Assembly: GCF_000719955.1 (NCBI RefSeq)
Contig: NZ_JOII01000016.1
Coordinates: 62,001 to 126,000, forward strand
Length of the DNA: 64,000 nucleotides
Origin: Streptomyces albidoflavus
Lineage (GTDB): Bacteria; Actinomycetota; Actinomycetes; Streptomycetales; Streptomycetaceae
Direction: 5' to 3'
The translations under genes and the position numbers were made by a program. The stretch's first letter is position 1, and every line of letters begins with the position of its first letter. The notes under the pieces were generated by a model, which was given only the letters and a program-made list of their open reading frames with translations, did not search any database and was not told the DNA's origin. Positions 12,227 to 21,944 of the stretch are shown one piece after another.

Positions 12227-13012
12227 TCAGGCGGACGCCTGCGGGTACAGCTCGCGCGGCAGCTGCGAGGCGGCCGCGCCGTCCAGCAGCCACAGCGTCC
12301 GCGACCAGCCGTACGCGCCGGCCGCCGGAGCCTGGATCTCCCCGGCGCCGGAGAGGGCGATGGCCGCGGCGTCGGCCTTGTCCTCGCCCGCCGCCAGCAG
12401 CCACACCTCGCGGGCCGCGCGGATCGCCGGGAGCGTCAGCGTGATCCGGGTCGGCGGCGGCTTGGGCGCGCCGTGCACCGCGACCACCGTGCGCTCCGTC
12501 TCGCGCACCGCCGGCAGCTCCGGGAAGAGCGAGGCCACGTGGGTGTCCGGGCCGACGCCGAGCATCAGCACGTCGAAGTCGGGCACCCGGCCGTGGTCGT
12601 GGTGCCCGGCCGAAGCGGCCAGCTCGGCGGCGTACGCCTCGGCGGCCGCCTCCGGGTCGTCGCCCCAGGGTCCGTCCGAGGCCGGCATCGGGTGGACCCG
12701 GTCCGGGTCGAGCGGGACGGCGTCGAGCAGGGCCGCGCGGGCCTGGGTGACGTTCCGCTCGGGGTCGCCCTCGGGCAGGAACCGCTCGTCGCCCCACCAC
12801 AGGTCGACCCGGCGCCAGTCCACCGCGTCCCGCGCCGGGGAGGCGGCGAGCGCGGCGAGCAGGCCGTTGCCGTTGCGGCCGCCGGTGAGGACCAGCGAGG
12901 CGTGGCCGCGCGCCGCCTGGGCGTCGACCACGTGCGTGATCAGCCGGGCGGCGGCCGCCTCGGCCATCAGCTCCTTGTCCCGGTGGACCACCAGCTGCGG
13001 GGTACGGGTCAC
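12227..13012 (-). CDS. pgl: 6-phosphogluconolactonase
   Basis: Pgl (261 aa, DevB/SOL family) hydrolyses 6-phosphogluconolactone in the oxidative pentose phosphate pathway. Family motifs include LTGGRNGNGLLAAL (phosphate binding), VDLWWGDERFLPEGDPERN and the LGVGPDTHVASLFP loop. In that loop the usual G-x-x-x-D-G-H-x-A-S-L pattern reads GVGPDTHVASL, so Thr replaces Gly. The GTG start overlaps the opcA stop by 4 nt (GTGA), making it the last gene of the tkt-tal-zwf-opcA-pgl operon. Confidence 0.95.
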   Translation of the reverse strand: MTRTPQLVVHRDKELMAEAAAARLITHVVDAQAARGHASLVLTGGRNGNGLLAALAASPARDAVDWRRVDLWWGDERFLPEGDPERNVTQARAALLDAVPLDPDRVHPMPASDGPWGDDPEAAAEAYAAELAASAGHHDHGRVPDFDVLMLGVGPDTHVASLFPELPAVRETERTVVAVHGAPKPPPTRITLTLPAIRAAREVWLLAAGEDKADAAAIALSGAGEIQAPAAGAYGWSRTLWLLDGAAASQLPRELYPQASA

Positions 13013-14049
13013 TTGGCGCCCTTCTTCGCGGCGGTCGCCTTGGTCGTCCGCTTCACCGGCGCGTCCTTGTGGCCCTCCGCCCGGTGCGGGGCGTCGGGCG
13101 TGTCCGCGACCCGGGGCACCTCGTGCTCGTCCAGGCGCTCCACCCCGTACCGCAGGGCGGCCGCGTAGGTGTCGTCCGGGTCGAGGCGGCGCAGCTCCTC
13201 GGCGATCAGCTCGGCGGTCTCGCGGCGCTTGAGGGCGACCGCCCGCTTCGGCTGGCCCTCGATGGAGAGGGTGGCCAGCGCCCCGTCGGCCCGGTCCAGG
13301 ACGATCGGGCCGCAGTCGGTCTCCATCCGTACCCCGGTCAGCCCGGGGCCCGGGGAGGCCTTGCGGGCCACCGGCACCTGGAGCCGCTCGGCGAGCCACA
13401 TGGCGAGCAGCTCGCAGCTCGGGTTGAACTCCTCGCCCTCCACCTCGACGGCGGTGACCTGGCAGACCACCTGGTCGAGCGCGGCGGCCAGCATCGAGCG
13501 CCACGGGGTGATCCGCGTCCACGCCAGGTCGGTGTCGCCCGGCGTGTAGGAGGCGGCCCGCTCGGCCAGCTCCTTGATGGGCTGCTCGGCGGCGTAGGTG
13601 TCGGTGACCCGGCGCTGGGCGAGGGCGCCCAGCGCGTCCTTGGCCGGGTCCAGCGGACCGTTCACCGGCCACCAGGCGACGACCGGGGCGTCGGGCAGCA
13701 GCAGCGGCAGCACCACCGACTGGGCGTGGTCGACGATCTCGCCGTAGAGCCGCAGGATGACCGTCTCGCCGGTGGAGGCGTCGGCGCCCACCCGGATCTC
13801 GGCGTCGAGCCGCGAGGTGGTGCGGTTGCGCGGGGAGCGCGAGACCCGCTTGATGACGACCAGGGTGCGCGAGGGGTGCTCGCGCGACGCCTCGTTGGCC
13901 GACTTCAGCGCGTCGTAGGCGTTCTCCTCGTCGGTGACGATGACCAGGGTCAGCACCATGCCGACGGCGGGGGTGCCGATCGCCCGGCGCCCCTGCACCA
14001 GCGCCTTGTTGATCTTGCTGGAGGTGGTGTCCGTCAGATCGATCTTCAT
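13009..14049 (-). CDS. opcA: Glucose-6-phosphate dehydrogenase assembly protein OpcA
   Basis: OpcA (346 aa) is the protein found next to zwf in cyanobacteria and actinobacteria that is needed for full glucose-6-phosphate dehydrogenase activity. The start MKIDLTDTTSSKINKALV, the segment VVAWWPVNGPLDPAKDALG and the DLAWTRITPWRSMLA stretch are typical. The C-terminus is a basic Lys/Thr/Ala-rich tail. Its ATG overlaps the zwf stop and its stop overlaps the pgl start, so all three are translationally coupled. Confidence 0.95.
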   Translation of the reverse strand: MKIDLTDTTSSKINKALVQGRRAIGTPAVGMVLTLVIVTDEENAYDALKSANEASREHPSRTLVVIKRVSRSPRNRTTSRLDAEIRVGADASTGETVILRLYGEIVDHAQSVVLPLLLPDAPVVAWWPVNGPLDPAKDALGALAQRRVTDTYAAEQPIKELAERAASYTPGDTDLAWTRITPWRSMLAAALDQVVCQVTAVEVEGEEFNPSCELLAMWLAERLQVPVARKASPGPGLTGVRMETDCGPIVLDRADGALATLSIEGQPKRAVALKRRETAELIAEELRRLDPDDTYAAALRYGVERLDEHEVPRVADTPDAPHRAEGHKDAPVKRTTKATAAKKGAK

Positions 14050-15578
14050 GGCCGGCGCCAGCTCCGTCCGTCTCGTGCGAGCATCTCGTCCGCCTCCTTG
14101 GGGCCCCAGCTGCCGGCCGGGTACTGCGCCGGCTTGCCGTGGGTGTCCCAGTACTCCTCGATCGGGTCGAGGATGCGCCAGGAGAGTTCGACCTCCTCGG
14201 TGCGCGGGAAGAGGTTGGCGTCGCCGAGCAGCACGTCGAGGATGAGCCGCTCGTACGCCTCGGGGCTGGACTCGGTGAAGGACTCGCCGTAGGCGAAGTC
14301 CATCGACACGTCCCGGACCTCCATCGAGGTGCCGGGCACCTTCGAGCCGAACCGCACCGTCACGCCCTCGTCCGGCTGGACCCGGATGACCAGGGCGTTG
14401 TGGCCCAGCTCCTCCGTGGTCGTGGTGTCGAACGGGGAGTGCGGGGCGCGCTGGAAGACCACCGCGATCTCGGTGACCCGGCGGCCCAGCCGCTTGCCGG
14501 TCCGCAGGTAGAAGGGGACGCCCGCCCAGCGGCGGTTGTCGACCTCCAGCTTCACGGCGGCGTAGGTGTCGGTCTTGGAGCGGGGGTTGATCCCCTCCTC
14601 CTCCAGATAGCCGACGGCCTTCTCGCCGCCCTGCCAGCCCGCCGAGTACTGCGCGCGGACCGTGTCCTTGCCCAGGTCCTCGGGGAGCCGGACGGCGCCG
14701 AGGACCTTGGCCTTCTCCGCCACCAGCGCGTTGGCCTCGAAGGAGGCGGGCTCCTCCATGGCGGTCAGCGCCATCAGCTGGAGCAGGTGGTTCTGGATGA
14801 CGTCGCGGGCGGCGCCGATGCCGTCGTAGTAGCCGGCCCGGCCGCCGATGCCGATGTCCTCCGCCATGGTGATCTGCACGTGGTCGACGTACGACCGGTT
14901 CCACAGCGGCTCGAACATGGTGTTGGCGAAGCGGAGCGCCAGGATGTTCTGGACGGTCTCCTTGCCGAGGTAGTGGTCGATCCGGAACACCTGGTCCGGG
15001 GCGAACACCTCGTGCACGATCTCGTTGAGCTCGCGGGCCGAGGCCAGGTCGTGGCCGAACGGCTTCTCGATGACGGCGCGGCGCCACGAGCCCTCGGGGG
15101 CGTCGGCCAGGCCGTGCTTCTTGAGCTGCTGGACGACCTTGGGGAAGAACTTCGGCGGGACGGAGAGGTAGAAGGCGAAGTTGCCGCCCGTGCCCTGCTC
15201 CTTGTCCAGCTCCTCCATGGTCGCCTTGAGGGTCTCGAACGACTCGTCGTCGTCGAAGGTGCCCTGGACGAACCGCATGCCCTGGGCCAGCTGCTGCCAG
15301 ACCTCCTCGCGGAAGGGCGTGCGGGCGTACTCCTTGACGGCGTCGTGGACGACCTCGGCGAAGTCCTGGTCCTGCCACTCGCGCCGGGCGAACCCGATCA
15401 GGGAGAAGCCCGGGGGCAGGAGGCCGCGGTTGGCCAGGTCGTAGACGGCCGGCATCAGCTTCTTGCGGGACAGGTCGCCGGTGACGCCGAAGATGACCAG
15501 GCCCGACGGCCCCGCGATACGCGGGAGCCGTCGGTCCGCGGCGTCACGAAGCGGGTTCGCTCCGTGCAGTGCGGTCAA
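14046..15578 (-). CDS. zwf: Glucose-6-phosphate 1-dehydrogenase
   Basis: Zwf (510 aa) oxidises glucose 6-phosphate to the lactone with NAD(P) and commits carbon to the pentose phosphate pathway. The N-terminal dinucleotide fold (VIFGVTGDLSRKKLMPAVYDL) and the active-site signature RIDHYLGKETVQN are clear. The start is taken as TTG at 15578, because GGAGGG lies about 9 nt upstream within the tal 3' end and the conserved N-terminus begins right after it. It starts 5 nt after tal and overlaps opcA by 4 nt. Confidence 0.96.
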   Translation of the reverse strand: MTALHGANPLRDAADRRLPRIAGPSGLVIFGVTGDLSRKKLMPAVYDLANRGLLPPGFSLIGFARREWQDQDFAEVVHDAVKEYARTPFREEVWQQLAQGMRFVQGTFDDDESFETLKATMEELDKEQGTGGNFAFYLSVPPKFFPKVVQQLKKHGLADAPEGSWRRAVIEKPFGHDLASARELNEIVHEVFAPDQVFRIDHYLGKETVQNILALRFANTMFEPLWNRSYVDHVQITMAEDIGIGGRAGYYDGIGAARDVIQNHLLQLMALTAMEEPASFEANALVAEKAKVLGAVRLPEDLGKDTVRAQYSAGWQGGEKAVGYLEEEGINPRSKTDTYAAVKLEVDNRRWAGVPFYLRTGKRLGRRVTEIAVVFQRAPHSPFDTTTTEELGHNALVIRVQPDEGVTVRFGSKVPGTSMEVRDVSMDFAYGESFTESSPEAYERLILDVLLGDANLFPRTEEVELSWRILDPIEEYWDTHGKPAQYPAGSWGPKEADEMLARDGRSWRRP

Positions 15579-15583
15579 GGGGA

Positions 15584-16726
15584 TCAGCCCTCCGAGGAGG
15601 CGAGCCGGTCCAGCTCGGCCTTGGTCGAGGTGAGGAGGTCCTTCCAGGACGCCTCGAACTTGTCGACGCCCTCGTCCTCCAGGAGCTGGACGACCTCGTC
15701 GTACCCGATGCCCAGCTTCGCCACGGCGTCGAGCACGGCCTGCGCCGACTCGTACGTGCCCGAGACGGCGTCGCCGGTGATCTCGGCGTGGTCGGCGGCG
15801 GCCTCCAGGGTCGCCTCCGGCATCGTGTTGACGGTGCCCGGCGCGACCAGGTCGTCGACGTACATCGTGTCCTTGTACGCCGGGTCCTTGACGCCGGTCG
15901 AGGCCCAGAGCGGGCGCTGCCGGTTGGCGTGCGCCTTCTCCAGCTCGGCCCAGCGGGCGGAGGCCGGGGTGGTGCCGTCGAGCGAGCCGAAGACCTTCTC
16001 GTACGCCTGGTAGGCGAGACGGGCGTTGGCCAGGGCCGAACGGCCCTTCAGCGCCTTGGCCTCGTCGGTGCCGATCGCGTCGAGCCGCTTGTCGATCTCG
16101 GAGTCGACGCGCGAGACGAAGAAGGACGCCACCGAGTGGATCTTCGAGAGGTCCAGGCCCGCGGCCTTCGCCTTCTCCAGACCGGCCAGGTAGGCGTCCA
16201 TCACCTCGCGGTAGCGCTCCAGCGAGAAGATCAGCGTGACGTTGACGCTGATGCCCTTGCCGATCACCTCGGTGATGGCGGGCAGCCCGGCGCGGGTGGC
16301 GGGGATCTTCACCAGCGTGTTCGGCCGGTCCACCAGCCACGCCAGCTGCTTGGCCTCGGCGACGGTGGCCTTGGTGTTGTGCGCCAGCAGCGGGTCGACC
16401 TCGATCGACACCCGGCCGTCCTGGCCGTCGGTGGCGTCGAAGACCGGCCGCAGGATGTCGGCGGCGTCGCGGACGTCGGCGGTGGTGATCATGCGGACGG
16501 CCTCGTCGACCGAGACCTCCCGCGCGGCGAGGTCGGCGAGCTGCGACTCGTAGCCGTCGCCCTGCGAGATCGCCTTCTGGAAGATCGACGGGTTGGTGGT
16601 GACCCCGACGACGTTGCTCTCGTCGATGAGCTCGGCGAGGTTGCCGGACGTGATGCGCTTGCGCGACAGGTCGTCCAGCCAGATCGCCACGCCCTCGTCC
16701 GAGAGGCGCTTCAGTGCGTCTGCCAT
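15584..16726 (-). CDS. tal: Transaldolase
   Basis: Transaldolase (380 aa, the long actinobacterial/cyanobacterial type) moves a dihydroxyacetone unit between sugar phosphates in the non-oxidative pentose phosphate pathway. The signature [13 protein letters not shown] is at the N-terminus and the Schiff-base lysine is in [12 protein letters not shown]. The ATG at 16726 has GGAG in the short 41-nt spacer from tkt, followed by an unusual T-run on the coding strand just before the start. Confidence 0.96.
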   Translation of the reverse strand: MADALKRLSDEGVAIWLDDLSRKRITSGNLAELIDESNVVGVTTNPSIFQKAISQGDGYESQLADLAAREVSVDEAVRMITTADVRDAADILRPVFDATDGQDGRVSIEVDPLLAHNTKATVAEAKQLAWLVDRPNTLVKIPATRAGLPAITEVIGKGISVNVTLIFSLERYREVMDAYLAGLEKAKAAGLDLSKIHSVASFFVSRVDSEIDKRLDAIGTDEAKALKGRSALANARLAYQAYEKVFGSLDGTTPASARWAELEKAHANRQRPLWASTGVKDPAYKDTMYVDDLVAPGTVNTMPEATLEAAADHAEITGDAVSGTYESAQAVLDAVAKLGIGYDEVVQLLEDEGVDKFEASWKDLLTSTKAELDRLASSEG

Positions 16727-16767
16727 GGAAAAAACATCTCCTACAGCTACAGAGTGGTATGCCGTCG

Positions 16768-18855
16768 TCAGCGCTGAGCGGCGGCGAGGGATTCCCGGGC
16801 GGCCTCGGCGACCGCGTCCGCGGTGAAGCCGAACTCGCGGAACAGCACCTTCGCGTCCGCCGAGGCACCGAAGTGCTCCAGCGAGACGATCCGGCCGGCG
16901 TCGCCCACGAAGCGGTACCAGGTCAGGCCGATGCCGGCCTCGACCGCCACCCGTGCGCGCACGGCACGCGGCAGCACCGACTCGCGGTACGCCTCGTCCT
17001 GCTCCTCGAACCACTCGACACACGGCACGGAGACCACCCGGGTGGGCACGCCGGCCGCCTGGAGCTGCTCGCGGGCGCCCACGGCCAGCTGCACCTCGGA
17101 GCCGGTGCCGATCAGGATGACCTGCGGCTCGCCGCCCTCGGCCTCCGCGAGGACGTAGCCGCCACGGGCCGCGTTCTCGTTGAGCTCGTAGGTCGGCACA
17201 CCCTGACGGGTCAGCGCCAGACCGTGCGGGGCACCCTTGCCGTACACCTTGGTCCACCGGCGCATGATCTCCCGCCAGGCGACGACCGTCTCGTTGGCGT
17301 CGGCCGGGCGGACCAGGTTGAGGCCCGGGATGGCGCGCAGGGCGGCCAGGTGCTCCACCGGCTGGTGGGTCGGGCCGTCCTCGCCGAGGCCGATCGAGTC
17401 GTGCGTCCAGACGTAGGTCACCGGCAGGTGCATCAGCGCGGAGAGGCGCACCGCGTTGCGCATGTAGTCGGAGAAGACCAGGAACGTGCCGCCGTAGATA
17501 CGGGTGTTGCCGTGGAGCTGGATGCCGTTCATCTCGGCGGCCATCGCGTGCTCACGGATGCCGAAGTGGATGGTTCGGCCGTACGGGTCGGCCTCCGGCA
17601 GCGGGTTGCCCGCGGGCAGGAACGACGAGGTCTTGTCGATCGTCGTGTTGTTCGAGCCGGCCAGGTCGGCGGAGCCGCCCCACAGCTCGGGCACGACCGC
17701 GCCGAGCGCCTGGAGGATCTTGCCGGAGGCGGCACGGGTGGCGACGGCCTTGCCGGTCTCGAAGACCGGCAGCGCGTCCTCCCAGCCCTCGGGCAGCTCA
17801 CCGGCGGCGACGCGGTCGAAGAGCGCGGCGTGCTCGGGACTGGCGGTGCGCCAGGCGGCGTACCCCTTCTCCCACTCGGCGCGCAGCTCGCGGCCGCGGT
17901 CCAGGGCGCCACGGGTGTACGCGAGGACCTCGTCGGAGACCTCGAAGCTCTTCTCCGGGTCGAAGCCGAGGACGCGCTTGGTCGCGGCGACCTCGTCGTC
18001 GCCGAGCGCCGAGCCGTGCGCGGCCTCGGTGTTCTGCGCGTTCGGGGCCGGCCAGGCGATGATCGAGCGCATCGCGATGAAGGAGGGACGCCCGGTCTCC
18101 GCCTTCGCCGCCTCGATCGCCTCGTACAGGGCGGCCGGGTCCAGGTCGCCGTTCTCCTTGGGCGCCACCCGCTGCACGTGCCAGCCGTACGCCTCGTACC
18201 GCTTGAGGGTGTCCTCGGAGACGGCCGTCTCGGTGTCGCCCTCGATCGAGATGTGGTTGTCGTCCCACAGCATGATCAGGTTGCCGAGCTTCTGGTGCCC
18301 GGCGGTGGAGGAGGCCTCGGCGGAGATGCCCTCCTGGAGGCAGCCGTCACCGGCGATGCAGTAGATGTGGTGGTCGAACGGGGAGGTGCCCTCGGCCGCC
18401 TCCGGGTCGAACAGCCCGCGCTCGTACCGCGCGGCCATGGCCATGCCCACCGCGTTGGCCACACCCTGCCCGAGCGGGCCGGTGGTGGTCTCCACGCCGG
18501 TGGTGTGGCCGTACTCCGGGTGCCCGGGGGTCTTCGAGCCCCAGGTGCGGAAGGCCTTCAGGTCGTCCAGCTCCAGGCCGAAGCCGGCCAGGTAGAGCTG
18601 GATGTAGAGGGTCAGGGACGAGTGGCCCACGGAGAGGACGAAGCGGTCGCGCCCTGTCCAGTTGGCGTCCGCCGGGTCGTGCCGCATCACCTTCTGGAAG
18701 AGGGTGTACGCGGCCGGCGCGAGGCTCATGGCCGTACCGGGATGGCCGTTGCCGACCTTCTGTACGGCGTCTGCGGCCAGGACGCGGACGGTGTCGACGG
18801 CCCGCTGGTCCTCTGCGGTCCACTCGAAGTCTGTGGTGGTCGGCTTGGTGCTCAC
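16768..18855 (-). CDS. tkt: Transketolase
   Basis: Transketolase (695 aa) transfers two-carbon units with thiamine diphosphate. It shows [13 protein letters not shown] at the N-terminus, the ThDP motif beginning [13 protein letters not shown] and ending WDDN, the pyrimidine-domain segment [21 protein letters not shown], and a C-terminal regulatory domain. The GTG start at 18855 is followed by conserved sequence. It is the first gene of the five-gene minus-strand operon; a candidate -10 (TAGGCT on the minus strand, plus 18919-18924) lies about 65 nt upstream. Confidence 0.97.
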   Translation of the reverse strand: MSTKPTTTDFEWTAEDQRAVDTVRVLAADAVQKVGNGHPGTAMSLAPAAYTLFQKVMRHDPADANWTGRDRFVLSVGHSSLTLYIQLYLAGFGLELDDLKAFRTWGSKTPGHPEYGHTTGVETTTGPLGQGVANAVGMAMAARYERGLFDPEAAEGTSPFDHHIYCIAGDGCLQEGISAEASSTAGHQKLGNLIMLWDDNHISIEGDTETAVSEDTLKRYEAYGWHVQRVAPKENGDLDPAALYEAIEAAKAETGRPSFIAMRSIIAWPAPNAQNTEAAHGSALGDDEVAATKRVLGFDPEKSFEVSDEVLAYTRGALDRGRELRAEWEKGYAAWRTASPEHAALFDRVAAGELPEGWEDALPVFETGKAVATRAASGKILQALGAVVPELWGGSADLAGSNNTTIDKTSSFLPAGNPLPEADPYGRTIHFGIREHAMAAEMNGIQLHGNTRIYGGTFLVFSDYMRNAVRLSALMHLPVTYVWTHDSIGLGEDGPTHQPVEHLAALRAIPGLNLVRPADANETVVAWREIMRRWTKVYGKGAPHGLALTRQGVPTYELNENAARGGYVLAEAEGGEPQVILIGTGSEVQLAVGAREQLQAAGVPTRVVSVPCVEWFEEQDEAYRESVLPRAVRARVAVEAGIGLTWYRFVGDAGRIVSLEHFGASADAKVLFREFGFTADAVAEAARESLAAAQR

Positions 18856-19258
18856 CCTGGGTCAGGGCTCCTCTCCACATGTCGAACGCCGGTGACGTCG
18901 GGACACCGGACGCGGTCGAGCCTACCGGTGACGGAAGGTGCTGATCCTTCCGTCGGCCACCGCCGACGCCCCGCCCTCGGCACCAGCCTGCCGGGGCCCG
19001 GCGCCGCGCGCCTGCCGGGCGCCGCCGGCGCGCGCCCCGCCCGGGCCCGGACGAACACGTTCCGTCAACCGGGTGGTGTCCGCGGCCCCGTACGGGCGCC
19101 CGCCGGACACGCTCCGTGCACCGGGGGCGGGCGCCAACACGACGGACCCCCCGCGAGGGGCGGGGGACAGCAACGTCTAAAGTGACCAGGAAGGCGCGAG
19201 TCCTGACCGGTCCTCCACGACCGGTGACTTGCTGGAAATGTCTCTGTCAGGGGTGTGC
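18856..19258. other. Divergent intergenic region tkt / ctaB
   Basis: About 400 bases without a credible gene. On the minus side AGCCTA at 18919-18924 (TAGGCT read toward tkt) is a candidate -10. On the plus side TAAAGT near 19178 is a candidate -10 for ctaB. Neither has a good -35. The middle is very GC-rich with no strong hairpin or repeat that I can see. Confidence 0.5.
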
Positions 19259-20200
19259 GTGACGGCCGTTGAATCCCGTCCTGCGGGAGCGCTCGGGTCC
19301 AGCCCAGGCCATCGGCCGTTCGGGGCCCGCGCCAAGGCATTCGTGGCGATGACCAAGCCGCGGATCATCGAACTGCTCCTCATCACCACCGTGCCGGTGA
19401 TGTTCCTCGCCGAGCAGGGGGTCCCCTCGCTGTCGCTGGTCCTGGTGACCTGCCTCGGCGGCTACCTCTCGGCGGGCGGCGCCAACGCCCTGAACATGTA
19501 CATCGACCGGGACATCGACGCCCTGATGGAGCGGACCTCGCAGCGTCCGCTGGTCACCGGCATGATCAGCCCCCGCGAGGGCCTGGTCTTCGGCCTCGCG
19601 CTCGCGGTGATCTCGACGCTCTGGTTCGGCCTGCTGGTCAACTGGCTCTCCGCCTGGCTCTCGCTCGGCGCCCTCCTCTTCTACGTGGTCGTCTACACGA
19701 TGATCCTGAAGCGGCGCACCGCGCAGAACATCGTCTGGGGCGGCATCGCCGGGTGCATGCCGGTCCTCATCGGCTGGTCGGCGGTGACCAACACGGTCTC
19801 CTGGGCCGCCGTCATCCTCTTCCTCGTCATCTTCTTCTGGACGCCGCCGCACTACTGGCCGCTGTCGATGAAGGTCAAGGAGGACTACGCCCGGGTCGGC
19901 GTGCCGATGCTCCCGGTGATCGCCTCCAACCGGGTGGTCGCCCGGCAGATCGTGATCTACAGCTGGGTCATGGTCGGCGTCTCGCTGCTGCTCCAGCCGC
20001 TCGGCTACACCGGCTGGTTCTACACCGCGGTCGCGCTGGTCACCGGCGGCTGGTGGCTCTGGGAGGCGCACGGTCTGCAGAACCGCGCCCGGCAGGGCAC
20101 GACCGGCGCCAAGCTCAAGGAGATGCGCCTCTTCCACTGGTCCATCACCTACGTCTCCCTGCTCTTCGTCGCGGTCGCCGTCGACCCGTTCCTGCGCTGA
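19259..20200 (+). CDS. ctaB: Protoheme IX farnesyltransferase (heme O synthase)
   Basis: CtaB (about 313 aa) attaches farnesyl to heme B, giving heme O for cytochrome oxidase. It is a polytopic UbiA-family prenyltransferase. The Asp-rich metal/diphosphate site is seen in [18 protein letters not shown], and several hydrophobic helices follow. The start is uncertain: GTG codons at 19253 and 19259 and an upstream in-frame ATG at 19229 are possible. I chose 19259 because AGGGG lies about 5 nt before it. ctaA, the next step in the pathway, lies convergently at 21945-22955. Confidence 0.94.
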   Translation: MTAVESRPAGALGSSPGHRPFGARAKAFVAMTKPRIIELLLITTVPVMFLAEQGVPSLSLVLVTCLGGYLSAGGANALNMYIDRDIDALMERTSQRPLVTGMISPREGLVFGLALAVISTLWFGLLVNWLSAWLSLGALLFYVVVYTMILKRRTAQNIVWGGIAGCMPVLIGWSAVTNTVSWAAVILFLVIFFWTPPHYWPLSMKVKEDYARVGVPMLPVIASNRVVARQIVIYSWVMVGVSLLLQPLGYTGWFYTAVALVTGGWWLWEAHGLQNRARQGTTGAKLKEMRLFHWSITYVSLLFVAVAVDPFLR

Positions 20201-20298
20201 CCGCCCGCGCGGCACCAGCTCCCAGCACCCTCGCCGACGGGCGGGGCGCGTGGCCAAGGCCACCCGCCCCGCCCGTCGCCGCTTGATCTACCGCTCGG

Positions 20299-20304
20299 TA
20301 GCAT
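20299..20304 (+). promoter_or_regulatory. -10 hexamer, leaderless start at 20311
   Basis: TAGCAT lies 6 nt before the ATG of the small hypothetical gene, so its transcript would begin at the start codon. No ribosome-binding site is visible. Confidence 0.5.
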
Positions 20305-20310
20305 CTGGCC

Positions 20311-20676
20311 ATGGCCAACACACAGCAGGACGACACCAAGCCGAACACCCGCGACGCGCGCCGCGCGGCCAAGGCCGCCAAGTCCATCACCGCCTTCGCC
20401 GCGGCCCACGGCGGCGCCGAGGCGCAGTTCGCCCACCTCGGCGAGAAGGGCGCCCGCATCGTCCTCGTCTGCGGCGACGGCGCCTGGGGCGACGTGGTGG
20501 TGGACAGCATGGAGGTGGCCCGCGCCGCCACCGAGAAGGCCGGCGTCACCGTCCACGACGAGTTCAGCGGCGAGTTCGCCGCCAAGGTCGTCACCGGCCC
20601 GTACGAGTGGTGCCGGATGGCCGGCATCCAGATCGGCAGCCCCAGCCACCCGCGCCCCGGCCGCTCCGCCGCCTGA
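20311..20676 (+). CDS. Conserved small protein of unknown function (121 aa)
   Basis: I do not recognise this family. It is soluble, begins with a Lys/Arg/Ala-rich helix (RDARRAAKAAKSITAFAAAHGGAE) and has a short beta-alpha core (ARIVLVCGDGAWGDVVVDSMEVARAATEKAGV) that ends in a conserved-looking EWCRMAGIQIG. There is no signal peptide or membrane segment. The two Cys residues are far apart. Codon usage is normal for the window, it has a leaderless-type promoter and it ends 7 nt before a perfect terminator hairpin, so it is probably a real monocistronic gene. Confidence 0.75.
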   Translation: MANTQQDDTKPNTRDARRAAKAAKSITAFAAAHGGAEAQFAHLGEKGARIVLVCGDGAWGDVVVDSMEVARAATEKAGVTVHDEFSGEFAAKVVTGPYEWCRMAGIQIGSPSHPRPGRSAA

Positions 20677-20683
20677 CGGCGAG

Positions 20684-20709
20684 GGCCCGCCCCGCTCCCG
20701 GGGCGGGCC
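20684..20709 (+). terminator. Hairpin terminator after the 121-aa gene
   Basis: A perfect 10-bp stem (GGCCCGCCCC and complement) has loop GCTCCC. Confidence 0.8.
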
Positions 20710-20776
20710 GGGCGACACCTGACGCCCCCTCCGCCCGTTAGGCACCGCGGCAGCGCCGCGCCGACGGGGGGAACCC

Positions 20777-21880
20777 ATGACCGACACACCGCCGCTCCTG
20801 GTGGCCGACACGCCGAACCTGGTCGACCAGTACTGCCACGGACTCGTCCGGGAGGAACTGGGGCTGGCCACCTTCGAGGCCCGGCTGGGGCGCGGCAGCC
20901 CCGCCCAGGGGACCACCTTCTTCGACAGCCGCACCGGCTTCGCCGTACGCCGCTGGTGCCCGCCCCTGCTCGGCCTGGACCCCCACTGCCCGCCCGCGGC
21001 CTATCTGGCCCGCCGCCGTGAGCTGGGCTTCCTGGAGTCCGGCCGGCGGCTGCTGCGGGCCGGCGGGATCGCCGCCCACCTGGTGGACACCGGAACCGCC
21101 GAGGAGCTGACCGGACCGCCGGAACTGGCGGCCACGGGCGGGACGGTGGCGCGCGAGGTGGTGCGCCTGGAACACCTCGCCGAACAGGTGGCCGACACCT
21201 CCGGCACCGCCGAGGCCTTCCTCGCCAACCTCTCCGAGGCGGTGCACGCCGTCTCCGCCACCGCCGCCGCCTTCACCTGCCTCGACGGGCCCGGCGAGGA
21301 CGCCGCGAGCGCGGGCGCCCCGCCCGGGCCCGGCGCCGTACGGGCCGCCGCCGTCACCTGGCTGGCCGGGCGGGCGGCGGGGGGCAGGCTCGCCGAACCG
21401 GTGCTCCTCGCCCATCTGTGCTGGGTCGCGCTGACCACCGGCCGGCCGCTCCAGCTGCACGCGCGGCCCGGTCCGCGCAGGGCCGCCGCGCTCACCGCCT
21501 TCGCCGAGGCCACGGCCGGGCTCGGCACCGACGTGGTCCTGCTGGGCGGCGGCGGGCCGCACGACCACACCGCGCGGCTCGCCGCCCTCCACCCGCACGT
21601 CTACGCGGGGATCGGCCCGGTCGACCCGTACGGCGGGCCGCCGGTGCGGGACGCGCTCGCCGGCGCGCTGGAGCGGGCGCCCTTCGGCAAGCTGATGTAC
21701 GCCAGCGGCGCGGGCGGCCTGCCGGAGCTGCACGTGGTCGCCGCCCGCGAGTTCCACCAGGCGCTCGACGAGGTGATCGGCGGCAAGATCGCCCAGGGCG
21801 CCTGGTCCGCGCGGGACGGCCGCCGGGTCGCCCGGATGATCGCCGCCGAGAACGCCCGGCGCGTCTACGGGCTCGGCTGA
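20777..21880 (+). CDS. Amidohydrolase-2 / FluG N-domain-like protein with degenerate metal site
   Basis: The 367-residue sequence follows the amidohydrolase-2 TIM-barrel family (FluG N-terminal-domain type) from end to end: an N-terminal strand with DQYCHGLV, a middle PLQLHARPG segment, DVVLLGGGGPHDHTARLAALHPHVY, and a C-terminal APFGKLMYASGAGGLPELH. In active members I expect an N-terminal H-x-H, a His in the VLLHCYP position and an Asp in the SSDA-x-GLPE position. Here these read Y-C-H, Gly and Gly. One His (LQLH) is kept. It is therefore probably a non-hydrolytic or altered-function member. It is monocistronic and convergent with ctaA, from which a perfect hairpin separates it. Confidence 0.8.
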   Translation: MTDTPPLLVADTPNLVDQYCHGLVREELGLATFEARLGRGSPAQGTTFFDSRTGFAVRRWCPPLLGLDPHCPPAAYLARRRELGFLESGRRLLRAGGIAAHLVDTGTAEELTGPPELAATGGTVAREVVRLEHLAEQVADTSGTAEAFLANLSEAVHAVSATAAAFTCLDGPGEDAASAGAPPGPGAVRAAAVTWLAGRAAGGRLAEPVLLAHLCWVALTTGRPLQLHARPGPRRAAALTAFAEATAGLGTDVVLLGGGGPHDHTARLAALHPHVYAGIGPVDPYGGPPVRDALAGALERAPFGKLMYASGAGGLPELHVVAAREFHQALDEVIGGKIAQGAWSARDGRRVARMIAAENARRVYGLG

Positions 21881-21897
21881 CGGAGCCCGGACACGAC

Positions 21898-21934
21898 GGC
21901 GCCCCCGCTCCCACGGACGGGGAACGGGGGCGCC
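21898..21934. terminator. Bidirectional terminator between amidohydrolase-like gene and ctaA
   Basis: A perfect 10-bp stem (GGCGCCCCCG and complement) encloses a 17-nt loop in the gap between convergent genes. Confidence 0.85.
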
Positions 21935-21944
21935 GGGGCCAGGT

